From: an uncultured Altererythrobacter sp. | GTDB taxonomy: Bacteria; Pseudomonadota; Alphaproteobacteria; Sphingomonadales; Sphingomonadaceae | Length of the DNA stretch: 5,453 nucleotides | NCBI GenBank assembly: GCA_946886175.1 | Contig: CAMPIA010000100.1 | Location: forward strand, 1-5,453 | Reading direction: 5' to 3' | In this document: positions 1 to 4,988 of the stretch, in pieces | Position numbering within the stretch: position 1 is the first letter of the stretch | Layout of the letters: each line of letters begins with the position of its first letter | Translations under genes and position numbers: made by a program | Notes under the pieces: generated by a model | Told to the model about the DNA's origin: nothing | The model's database searches: none | What the model saw: the letters and a program-made list of their open reading frames with translations, nothing else

Positions 1-209
1 ACGCAGGTCGTGTCCTGGCACTGCCAGGCAACGCCGCCGATGATGTTGGTGCGCTCTGCCGCCGGGGTGGCGAGTTCGGCAGTGTAGAACGCCGCGCCGT
101 TGGCCTGGGCCGGGGTCGGGGCGACGAGCGCGCCGAACGTCAGCGCGCTGTAGAAGAGCGCGAGCGAGGCTGCGCCCGCGGTGCGGAAGACGGGGGAGGA
201 GAGGGTCAT
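1..209 (-). CDS. Small secreted protein, CC_3452-like (partial, C-terminus outside window)
   Basis: Seen: a reading frame open from ATG at 209 down to the window edge, giving 69 residues. The N-terminus is a signal peptide: a short polar start with R9, a hydrophobic core at about residues 13-30, then P-T-P-A-Q-A followed by N37, a good signal peptidase I site after A36. The mature part begins N-G-A-A-F-Y-T-A-E-L and has two cysteines (C64, C69) in a W-Q-C-x(4)-C pattern. An AAGGA Shine-Dalgarno (TCCTT on plus at 218-222) sits 8 nt before the ATG, which fixes the start. Family knowledge: the F/Y-Y-T-A-E-L start followed by a G-G-V-x-W-x-C motif resembles small uncharacterised exported proteins of Caulobacter and sphingomonads named CC_3452 family; their function is unknown. 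Inference: an exported protein of roughly 100-120 aa. It is divergent from the HxlR regulator at 388 and shares its control region. The export call is firm, the family call moderate. Confidence 0.75.
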   Translation of the reverse strand, partial: MTLSSPVFRTAGAASLALFYSALTFGALVAPTPAQANGAAFYTAELATPAAERTNIIGGVAWQCQDTTC

Positions 210-387
210 CGGACTTGTCCTTGTACGCAGGGGCTTCTATCACAATCGAGTTTCGATTAGAAACCCGTTGCGATTCGCTACCTACTCTTGGCTAAAATAG
301 GTTGCAAGAGAAAACGTAGTTTGGATTTTGTGACGGCGCGGCTTCGGGCTACATTTCGTGCTACACGGCCGCCGGGAGAACGATGCG
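210..387. promoter_or_regulatory. Divergent control region with 15-bp palindrome (candidate operator)
   Basis: This 178-bp spacer separates the secreted-protein gene (minus) from the HxlR gene (plus). It is more AT-rich than its surroundings. It contains a perfect inverted repeat AATCGA-GTT-TCGATT at 244-258. The right part, GTTTCGATT (250-258), recurs as GTTGCGATT (267-275), an 8/9 direct repeat with start points 17 bp apart. A weak plus-strand promoter candidate is TTGCGA (268-273), a 19-bp gap, then TAAAAT (293-298). HxlR regulators bind short dyads in their own divergent promoters, so auto-regulation is a reasonable inference but is not shown here. Confidence 0.5.
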
Positions 388-933
388 ATGGGTGATATCA
401 GAGAACCGCTACGCGAACTGACCAGCTGCGGCCTGCCCGAAGCGCTCGAGGTCATGGGCGAGCGATGGAGCTTCATGATCCTGCGCGCGAGCTTCAACGG
501 CCTGCATCATTTCGAGGAATTCCTGAGCGAGCTCGGCATCGCGCGCAACATCCTCTCGAACCGCCTCGCCAAGCTGGTCGCGCATGGCATTCTCGACCGC
601 CAGCCGTGCCCCGACGACCGGCGGCGGATCGAATACCGTCTCACCGCCAAGGGCCTCGACCTTCTCCCGGCGATGGTCTCGCTGCGCCAGTGGGGCCAGA
701 AGTACGGCTCCGAAGTGGTCGAGGATCCGGTGCTGGTCGACGAGCTCGACCGTCTGCCGATCGGCCCGACCTCGATGCTCGCACACGACGGCCGCATCCT
801 CGGCCCGGCCGACCTGCGCCTGATCAAGCCCGACCGCGTCGGCCTGCGCGAGGATGGCAGCCGCGCCAAGCCCGGCGACACGCTCGGCCGCGGCGATCTG
901 GCCTATCTCGACCGGATCCAGGCGGCGGAGTAG
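388..933 (+). CDS. HxlR-family winged-helix transcriptional regulator with conserved N-terminal Cys and long C-terminal extension
   Basis: A cytoplasmic DNA-binding protein of 181 aa. ATG at 388 is chosen because GGGAGAA (374-380) lies 7 nt upstream; a GTG at 358 would add 10 residues but has no better site. Seen: the HxlR signature C14-G-L-P-E-A-L-E-V-M-G-E-R-W27, then helix-turn-helix text (F-E-E-F-L-S-E-L-G-I-A-R-N-I-L-S-N-R-L, about 42-60) and the wing (D-R-R-R-I-E-Y-R-L-T-A-K-G, about 77-89). Family knowledge: a Cys at this spacing before the Trp is the redox or electrophile-sensing residue in HxlR proteins such as YodB and HypR. HxlR proteins are usually about 100-140 aa. The tail after about residue 112 is extra, rich in charged residues, with no motif I recognise. 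Inference: a stress-responsive repressor or activator, possibly of itself and of the divergent secreted protein. The family is nearly certain; the ligand is unknown. Confidence 0.92.
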   Translation: MGDIREPLRELTSCGLPEALEVMGERWSFMILRASFNGLHHFEEFLSELGIARNILSNRLAKLVAHGILDRQPCPDDRRRIEYRLTAKGLDLLPAMVSLRQWGQKYGSEVVEDPVLVDELDRLPIGPTSMLAHDGRILGPADLRLIKPDRVGLREDGSRAKPGDTLGRGDLAYLDRIQAAE

Positions 934-964
934 CTTCGCGCGAGGCGAAGCGCCTGCGCCTCGC
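934..964. terminator. Overlapping GC-rich hairpins between convergent genes (possible terminator)
   Basis: Directly after the TAG of the HxlR gene are two mutually exclusive perfect dyads. One is CTTCGC (934-939) with GCGAAG (945-950), loop GCGAG. The other is GCGAGGCG (940-947) with CGCCTCGC (957-964), loop of 9 nt. They lie in the 61-bp gap between convergent genes, where a two-way terminator would be expected. There is no T-run on either side, so this is not a classical intrinsic terminator. Confidence 0.35.
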
Positions 965-982
965 CGCCACCCCGTCGCCCCG

Positions 983-998
983 TCGTTCAGTCGTTCAG
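983..998. repeat. 8-bp tandem duplication at a stop codon
   Basis: TCGTTCAG occurs twice in direct succession (983-990 and 991-998). The second copy contains the stop codon (TCA at 995-997 on plus, TGA on minus) of the DUF4019 gene. A slipped-strand duplication here would not change the protein, because it lies at or after the stop. Confidence 0.8.
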
Positions 999-1771
999 TC
1001 GATATAATAGCCCGCCACCTTCCAGTCCTGCCCTTCGCGCACCAGCGTGAGGGTTTCGACCGCATTCGGGCGGTTGGCGAAGCTGGAGCGGAATTTGACC
1101 ATCTCGTATCCAGCCGGCGGGGCAGGCACGCTGTCCTGGCTGATTGCGGTCCGCGAGAGCACCGCACCCACGTCGCTGCGGACCTCGGTCGAAACCGAGC
1201 TCCACACTTCGAGCGTGTTCCGCTCCTGAAACGATTGCGCGGTGGCCGCGTAGCTCGCGGCCCAGTTCTCCTCGCCAACCAGCGCCAGCCATTCGAGGGC
1301 CGATCGCACGACCTCCGAATCCGGCGCAGGCGCCGCCGCCGTGTCTTCGGCCGGCGTGGCTTGCGTGAGCACGGCGCTCGGTGCCACGCCCTCCTGCAGC
1401 GAAGCCAGAGCGAGTGTTGCGAGTATCAGCGACATGACGACAACTCCTTTGATTGCCCAGGCGAAGCGGTCGTTCGCCTCTCGGGCCTCGTTCGGTGCGT
1501 CGTGGTCTGACATCCCGGCGGGGGCGGCGGCTTCCCCGATTTGCTTGCCTACGAGAAAATCGGGCCCTCCGCCCTCCCGCGCCAGCACTTGCCGGGCAGC
1601 CTCGCGGCTGCTCGACACCGAGAGCTTGCGCCGCGCCACGCGCAGCCGTTCGTTGATCGTGTGAACCGACAGCCCGAGGTGGCGCGCGGTCGATTTCGCG
1701 TCGTGCCCGCGCACGATCAGGCGAAGCGTCTGCTTCTCCTTTTCGGTGAGTGCCTGATAGCCCTCTGCCAT
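995..1771 (-). CDS. Membrane-tethered LuxR-type HTH protein with extracytoplasmic DUF4019 domain
   Basis: A protein of 258 aa with three parts. Residues about 5-65 are a LuxR/GerE-type HTH: L-T-E-K-E-K-Q-T-L-R-L-I-V-R-G, then S-T-A-R-H-L-G-L-S-V-H-T-I-N-E-R-L-R-V-A-R-R-K-L. Residues about 104-124 are one hydrophobic membrane helix (W-A-I-K-G-V-V-V-M-S-L-I-L-A-T-L-A-L-A). After an Ala/Pro-rich linker, about 153-258 matches DUF4019 (A-L-E-W-L-A-L-V-G-E-E-N-W-A-A-S-Y near its start, D-W-K-V-A-G-Y-Y-I-D at its end). Inference: the N-terminal HTH is cytoplasmic and DUF4019 lies outside the inner membrane, giving a one-component sensor of ToxR-like layout. DUF4019 has no established function. The ATG at 1771 has only a weak GAGAG site. 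The gene follows the short HxlR gene on the same strand after 111 bp, a gap with an A7 run on plus (1838-1844) but no convincing terminator stem, so co-transcription is open. Confidence 0.88.
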   Translation of the reverse strand: MAEGYQALTEKEKQTLRLIVRGHDAKSTARHLGLSVHTINERLRVARRKLSVSSSREAARQVLAREGGGPDFLVGKQIGEAAAPAGMSDHDAPNEAREANDRFAWAIKGVVVMSLILATLALASLQEGVAPSAVLTQATPAEDTAAAPAPDSEVVRSALEWLALVGEENWAASYAATAQSFQERNTLEVWSSVSTEVRSDVGAVLSRTAISQDSVPAPPAGYEMVKFRSSFANRPNAVETLTLVREGQDWKVAGYYID

Positions 1772-1882
1772 TTGCTCGCTCTCGTCTGCGCCTGTGGTTC
1801 GCCGAGTTTAGGAAGCCCCCCGGCCACGGCCACCCCAAAAAAATCGTATCTCCCTCCGGCGCGGCCTCCGCAGGGCTCTCGC

Positions 1883-2245
1883 TCAGGGCTCGTCGTCGCT
1901 CGCCTGTCCATTGCTGCTCAACGCATCGGCCCACGCGCGCGCCGTAGCGCCCAGCGGCAGAAGTTCCCCATACACGCGCTTGCCCAGCGCGGTCGGAACG
2001 TATCCGCGCTCGGCCTTCGTCACGAACTGCGCCGCCTTCAGCTCGCGCAAACGCTGGTTGAGGACCGAGGGCGAAATGGTTTCGCACCGTTGCTGAAGCT
2101 CGCGGAAGGTCAGCGCTTCGTGTTCGCACAGCGTCCACAGCACGCCCATGGCCCACCTGCGGCCCAGAAGATCGAACAACGCCATGATCGGCGCGCCGGA
2201 GCGCGAGCCGCGAACGGGTTCGCCTGGTCTTGGCGCATCGCTCAG
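1883..2245 (-). CDS. Short HxlR-family winged-helix regulator, probable CTG start
   Basis: Seen: the first ATG in frame is at 2185 and gives 100 aa (M-A-L-F-D-L-L-G-R-R-W...), which would begin inside the first HxlR helix. The frame stays open upstream, and the translated 20 residues there (ending G-E-P-V-R-G-S-R-S-G-A-P-I) match the conserved lead-in R-G-S-R-S-G-x-P-I-M-A-L-x-D-L-L-G-R-R-W known from this HxlR subgroup. No ATG, GTG or TTG occurs in that extension before an upstream stop. CTG at 2245 has GGAG 8 nt upstream (CTCC on plus at 2254-2257), so I start there: 120 aa. An ATT at 2263 is the alternative. The HTH is at about 46-73 (L-T-F-R-E-L-Q-Q-R-C, S-P-S-V-L-N-Q-R-L-R-E-L) and the wing at about 76-88. 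The position of the usual redox Cys is Ala18, so sensing by that Cys is not expected. It is divergent from the GST-like gene, a typical regulator and target layout. The family is firm, the start less so. Confidence 0.85.
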   Translation of the reverse strand: MSDAPRPGEPVRGSRSGAPIMALFDLLGRRWAMGVLWTLCEHEALTFRELQQRCETISPSVLNQRLRELKAAQFVTKAERGYVPTALGKRVYGELLPLGATARAWADALSSNGQASDDEP

Positions 2246-2253
2246 GTGATCTG

Positions 2254-2257
2254 CTCC
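2254..2257 (-). promoter_or_regulatory. Shine-Dalgarno GGAG supporting the CTG start
   Basis: On the minus strand GGAG is followed by 8 nt and then CTG at 2245, in frame with the HxlR coding sequence. This is the only ribosome-site-like sequence well placed for the extended N-terminus. The downstream ATG at 2185 has none: the preceding bases read GGCGCGCCGATC. Confidence 0.45.
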
Positions 2258-2292
2258 ACGAATTGATTCTCGCCCGTCGGACCGGCGAACGC

Positions 2293-2323
2293 TTGCTTCG
2301 AAAATCGTAGCGCGCTATCGTTT
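2293..2323 (+). promoter_or_regulatory. Candidate GST promoter overlapped by a 22-bp imperfect palindrome
   Basis: A plus-strand promoter candidate is TTGCTT (2293-2298), a 17-bp spacer, then TATCGT (2316-2321), 4/6 to the -10 consensus. Lying over the spacer end and the -10 is a dyad with arms AAATCGTAGCG (2302-2312) and CGCTATCGTTT (2313-2323), which agree at 8 of 11 positions. The core TAGCGCGCTA (2308-2317) is perfect. The position would let a bound regulator block RNA polymerase. The divergently encoded HxlR protein is the obvious candidate, by inference only. Confidence 0.45.
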
Positions 2324-2354
2324 CCGTAGCATCGACGAAAGATGCGTGGAACAC

Positions 2355-2361
2355 AAGAGGA
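2355..2361 (+). promoter_or_regulatory. Shine-Dalgarno AAGAGGA deciding the GTG start of the GST-like gene
   Basis: AAGAGGA ends 5 nt before GTG at 2367. The other in-frame GTG, at 2346, lies upstream of this site and has no such sequence before it, so 2367 is the likely start. Confidence 0.65.
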
Positions 2362-2366
2362 CTACG

Positions 2367-3059
2367 GTGGCCCATCTCACGCTTTACTCCGGTACGAAGA
2401 ACGCCTCCAGCTGGGCGATGCGCGCCTGGCTCGCCTTGCGCGAGGCCGGCCTCGGTTTCGAAGAGCACATCGTCGATATCCGGCGGCCGCAGCGGTTCGC
2501 GAACCTCGCACGAATCGCGAGCTTTTCACCGCCCGCCGCCGTCCCGGTGTTGAGGGTGGACGATGCGGTGATCTTCGATTCGCTGGCGATCATGGAATAT
2601 GCGAACGAGGCGTCCGGAAACCGCTTGCTGCCGGCCGATCCGATCGAGCGGGCGCGGGCGCGGTCGATCATGGCCTGGCAGCACAGCGGCCTGTCCGGCA
2701 TCTGTGCCCGGATATCGTTCGAAAGCGCGTTCTACCCCTTCAAACGCGCGCTCACCGGTGCCGAAGCGGACGAATGCCGCCGGCTGTTCCCGGCGCTCGA
2801 GGAGATCCTCGAGCGCAGCGGCGGGCCCTACCTTTTCGGCGAGCTGTCGCTGGCGGATCTGATGCTGGTCCCCACGGTCGTGCGGCTCGAAAGCCACGGG
2901 GTCGACCTGACCTCGTCGCCGGCGTGCAGGCGGTGGGTGGACGCGATCCTGCGCCGGGAATCGGTTGCGGAATGGCTGGCGGAGGCTCGGGCGGCGCCGC
3001 ACATCTGGTTCGACGACTATCTCGTCCCGGGCGAGCCGATCGAACTGGCTGCGGCCTAA
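2367..3059 (+). CDS. Glutathione S-transferase family protein
   Basis: A protein of 230 aa (from GTG at 2367), the usual length for a cytosolic GST. Residues about 2-80 read as the thioredoxin-like N-domain: L-T-L-Y-S-G at strand 1, N-A-S-S-W-A-M-R-A-W-L-A-L-R at the active-site helix (Ser14/Ser15 are candidate catalytic residues), the V59-P60-V-L cis-proline element, and D71-S72-L-A-I-M-E-Y, the gamma-glutamyl-binding motif, with Asp-Ser for the more common Glu-Ser. The helical C-domain, about 92-210, has P-Y-L-F-G-E-L-S161-L-A-D164-L-M, the N-capping box of GST folds. GSTs conjugate or reduce electrophilic or peroxidised substrates with glutathione in the cytoplasm. The substrate cannot be told from sequence. 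It is divergent from the short HxlR regulator, which fits an inducible detoxification gene. No signal peptide is seen. Confidence 0.93.
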   Translation: MAHLTLYSGTKNASSWAMRAWLALREAGLGFEEHIVDIRRPQRFANLARIASFSPPAAVPVLRVDDAVIFDSLAIMEYANEASGNRLLPADPIERARARSIMAWQHSGLSGICARISFESAFYPFKRALTGAEADECRRLFPALEEILERSGGPYLFGELSLADLMLVPTVVRLESHGVDLTSSPACRRWVDAILRRESVAEWLAEARAAPHIWFDDYLVPGEPIELAAA

Positions 3060-3093
3060 CCCGGGGGCCTAACCCGGGGGCCTAACACGGAGG
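3055..3093 (+). repeat. 13-bp tandem triplication placing TAA in all three frames
   Basis: Three head-to-tail units of CCTAACCCGGGGG are seen: 3055-3067 and 3068-3080 identical, 3081-3093 diverged at two bases (CCTAACACGGAGG). The first unit supplies the GST stop codon (TAA, 3057-3059). Because 13 is not a multiple of 3, the TAAs at 3057, 3070 and 3083 lie in three different frames. The first two units also contain the CCCGGG palindrome. Confidence 0.9.
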
Positions 3094-3128
3094 GTGAAAG
3101 CCGCGCGAAGGCCCGGTAAGGCTCCATC

Positions 3129-3359
3129 ATGCCCACACCCTACCACCCGCCGGTCAAGCGTTCGGTCGAGATCGCCGGGCACAAGACCTCAATCAGTCTC
3201 GAGCCGCTGTTCTGGGAGATGCTGCGCGATGCCGCGGCGCGCGAGGGCGTGCCGCTCAATGCCTTGGTCGCGCGGATCGACGAGGAGCGGATCGCGGCCG
3301 CTACCCCGCCGGGGCTCGCGGGCGCGATCCGCCTGTGGCTGGTTGCGAACCGGCCGTGA
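3129..3359 (+). CDS. Ribbon-helix-helix (RHH_4-type) small protein
   Basis: A protein of 76 aa. The start is ATG 3129, with TAAGG (3117-3121) 7 nt upstream. Seen: K-R-S-V-E-I-A-G-H-K-T-S-I-S-L-E (about 10-25) as the DNA-contacting strand, then two helices, P-L-F-W-E-M-L-R-D-A-A-A-R-E-G (26-40) and L-N-A-L-V-A-R-I-D (43-51). Family knowledge: the pattern R-S-V-x-I-x-G-H-x-T-S-I-x-L-E-x-x-F-W is that of the alphaproteobacterial RHH_4 domain, and RHH proteins bind DNA as dimers through the paired strand. Residues 52-76 form a short tail (L-A-G-A-I-R-L-W-L-V) that may extend helix packing. It follows the GST gene on the same strand by 69 bp, across the tandem repeat, and meets the convergent small gene with a 10-bp gap. 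No toxin-like partner is adjacent, so an antitoxin role is not supported; the target is unknown. Confidence 0.88.
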   Translation: MPTPYHPPVKRSVEIAGHKTSISLEPLFWEMLRDAAAREGVPLNALVARIDEERIAAATPPGLAGAIRLWLVANRP

Positions 3360-3369
3360 AACCGCAGCT

Positions 3370-3597
3370 TCAGTACGTCGAGGGCGGATCGCTCGCCGGA
3401 AAGCTCTGGTCGCTCGCCTCGTCGGTCTTGCTCCAGCCCTTCCTGGGCTTGTCGCGCATCGCCTCGGGCCCCGCATCGCGCACGTTGGCGTCGCCCTGGT
3501 TGCCCGCAAACGCCGCGTGATCGGCCTTCTGGCTCTCGTAGTACTTGTATCCGACGTAACCCAGCGCACCCAGCGCCGCGAGTTTCAACAATGCCAT
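3370..3597 (-). CDS. Small membrane-anchored protein with conserved C-terminal SFPASDPP motif
   Basis: A hypothetical protein of 75 aa. The ATG at 3597 has AAGGA 7 nt upstream (on minus). The same frame runs open far into the murA antisense region, but that upper part is only a shadow. Seen: an N-terminal hydrophobic stretch L-L-K-L-A-A-L-G-A-L-G-Y-V-G-Y-K-Y-Y (3-20), rich in Gly and Tyr and probably one membrane helix, then a charged and polar middle, and the end K-G-W-S-K-T-D-E-A-S-D-Q-S-F-P-A-S-D-P-P-S-T-Y. From memory, the D-E-A-S-x-x-S-F-P-A-S-D-P-P tail recurs in short proteins of sphingomonads and other alphaproteobacteria, with no function assigned. It lies 65 bp after murA on the same strand, so joint transcription and an envelope role are possible but unproven. 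It is convergent with the RHH gene. Confidence 0.85.
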   Translation of the reverse strand: MALLKLAALGALGYVGYKYYESQKADHAAFAGNQGDANVRDAGPEAMRDKPRKGWSKTDEASDQSFPASDPPSTY

Positions 3598-3616
3598 CGC
3601 AGTTTCCTTTCGCTTT

Positions 3617-3656
3617 TGCCCGATCAACGCCGGGCAGGGCCGAAAGGTCCACGGCC
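3617..3656 (-). terminator. Two hairpins in the murA to small-gene gap
   Basis: Two dyads follow the murA stop codon (at 3663): GGCCG (3638-3642) with CGGCC (3652-3656), and TGCCCG (3617-3622) with CGGGCA (3631-3636). Neither is followed by a T-run on the minus strand, so they may only slow or process the transcript between murA and the 75-aa gene. Weak evidence. Confidence 0.25.
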
Positions 3657-3662
3657 TGCGCG

Positions 3663-4946
3663 CTATTCGTCGCCCACGCGTTCCACTTGTGCGCCGACCA
3701 GTGCGAGCTTCTCTTCCAGCCGTTCGTAGCCGCGGTCGAGGTGGTAGAGCCGGCGCACTTCGGTCCGCCCTTCGGCGGCGAGCCCGGCAATGACCAGGCT
3801 CATCGAGGCGCGCAGGTCGGTCGCCATCACTTCGGCCCCGGTCAGCTTCTCGACCCCGTGGACGATCGCGGTGCGCCCGGAGGTTTCGATATGCGCGCCC
3901 ATGCGATTGAGCTCGGGCACGTGCATGTAGCGGTTCTCGAAGATCGTCTCGGTCAGCACGCTCGCGCCCTCGGCGCGGGTCAGCAGCGCCATCAGCTGCG
4001 CCTGCATGTCGGTCGCGAGGCCGGGGTAGGGCGCGGTCGAGAGGTTGACCGCCTTCAATCTGCCGTCCGCTGCGATCCGCACCCCCTTGCCCTCGCTCGC
4101 GGCGTGCACGCCGATGTTGCGCAGCGCGTGGAGCGTCGCCTGCATCTCCTCCGCCTTCGCGCCTGCGAGCAGCACCTCGCCTCCGGTGATCGCCGCCGCA
4201 CATGCGTAGGAGCCCGCCTCGATCCGGTCCGCCATCACCCGGTAGGTCGCGCCGTGCAGCCGCTTCACGCCGTGGACCGTCAGGTCCGAACTGCCGATGC
4301 CCTCGATCTCCGCGCCCATCGCGACGAGCAGGTTGCACAAGTCGACGATCTCGGGCTCGCGCGCGGCGTTGAACAGGCGGCAGGTGCCGTTGGCGAGCGC
4401 CGCGGCCATCAGCGCGTTCTCGGTCGCACCGACCGAGACCACCGGGAAGTCGAACTCGCCGCCTGGCAGCCCGCCGTCGGGCGCGTGGGCGCGGACGTAG
4501 CCCTGCGCGAGCTCGATCTCGGCCCCGAACGCCTCCAGCGCCTTCAGGTGCAGGTCGATCGGACGGTTGCCGATCGCGCAACCGCCGGGCAGCGAGACGG
4601 TCGCCTCGCCCATCCGCGCGAGCATCGGGCCCAATACGAGGATCGAGGCGCGCATCTTGCGCACCAGCTCGTAAGGCGCGACCGTGCTCGTAATCCGCGG
4701 CGCTTCGAGCGTCATTACCCGCCCGAAGTCCTCCGGCCGCGTGCCCTGGATCGAGGTGGTGACCCCGAACTGGTTCATCAGGTGCTGGAACCCGTCGATG
4801 TCCGCCAGCCGCGGCAGGTTGCGCAGCGTCAGCGGCTCTTCGGTCAGCAGCGCGCAGGGGATGAGCGTGAGCGCGGCGTTCTTCGCGCCCGAGATCGGGA
4901 TCGTGCCGGAAAGGCGCTTGCCGCCCTCGATGATGATCTTGTCCAT
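3663..4946 (-). CDS. murA: UDP-N-acetylglucosamine 1-carboxyvinyltransferase
   Basis: A complete enzyme of 427 aa, near the usual MurA length (about 420). It transfers enolpyruvate from phosphoenolpyruvate to UDP-GlcNAc, the first committed step of peptidoglycan synthesis, in the cytoplasm. Seen: start [14 protein letters not shown]; substrate-binding K22-N23 in S-G-A-K-N-A-A; the active-site loop L-P-G-G-C123-A-I-G-N-R128-P-I-D, with Cys123 matching the catalytic, fosfomycin-reactive Cys115 of E. coli; D313 in A-T-D-M-Q-A-Q, matching E. coli Asp305; and R405 in [12 protein letters not shown]. Because the loop has Cys and not Asp, intrinsic fosfomycin resistance by that route is not expected. 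The ATG at 4946 gives the canonical N-terminus, yet no Shine-Dalgarno is visible before it. It is divergent from galU across a repeat element. The 75-aa gene follows on the same strand. Confidence 0.98.
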   Translation of the reverse strand: MDKIIIEGGKRLSGTIPISGAKNAALTLIPCALLTEEPLTLRNLPRLADIDGFQHLMNQFGVTTSIQGTRPEDFGRVMTLEAPRITSTVAPYELVRKMRASILVLGPMLARMGEATVSLPGGCAIGNRPIDLHLKALEAFGAEIELAQGYVRAHAPDGGLPGGEFDFPVVSVGATENALMAAALANGTCRLFNAAREPEIVDLCNLLVAMGAEIEGIGSSDLTVHGVKRLHGATYRVMADRIEAGSYACAAAITGGEVLLAGAKAEEMQATLHALRNIGVHAASEGKGVRIAADGRLKAVNLSTAPYPGLATDMQAQLMALLTRAEGASVLTETIFENRYMHVPELNRMGAHIETSGRTAIVHGVEKLTGAEVMATDLRASMSLVIAGLAAEGRTEVRRLYHLDRGYERLEEKLALVGAQVERVGDE

Positions 4947-4953
4947 GGATGCG

Positions 4954-4981
4954 GCTTTAGCGTGTCGCGGGCGCGGGACAA
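4954..4981 (-). promoter_or_regulatory. Candidate murA promoter, possibly leaderless
   Basis: On the minus strand TTGTCC (plus 4976-4981), a 16-bp spacer and TAAAGC (plus 4954-4959) lie just before the murA ATG. The -10-like box ends 7 nt before the A of ATG, so transcription would start at or next to the start codon. This would agree with the missing Shine-Dalgarno. The boxes are weak matches, so this is tentative. Confidence 0.3.
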
Positions 4982-4988
4982 GAGAAGG

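Noticed and set aside
1838..1844. A7 run (T7 on minus) as an intrinsic terminator after the short HxlR gene
   Set aside because: I could not find a stable stem directly before the T-run on the minus strand; only a 3-bp dyad (GGC-CGC-GCC) lies nearby.
987..2468. 493-codon minus-strand open frame
   Set aside because: It overlaps the LuxR-DUF4019 and HxlR genes in a different frame and has no recognisable domain. It is a high-GC artefact.
3129..3597. Toxin-antitoxin pair made of the RHH protein and the neighbouring small protein
   Set aside because: The two genes are convergent, not in one operon. The small protein has a membrane helix and a conserved tail unlike the usual toxins, and RHH_4 proteins are commonly stand-alone.
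3370..4581. 403-codon open frame on the minus strand overlapping murA
   Set aside because: Its upper part is an Arg/Gly/Ala-rich shadow of murA in another frame. Only the last 75 codons, from ATG 3597, form a real gene with its own ribosome site.
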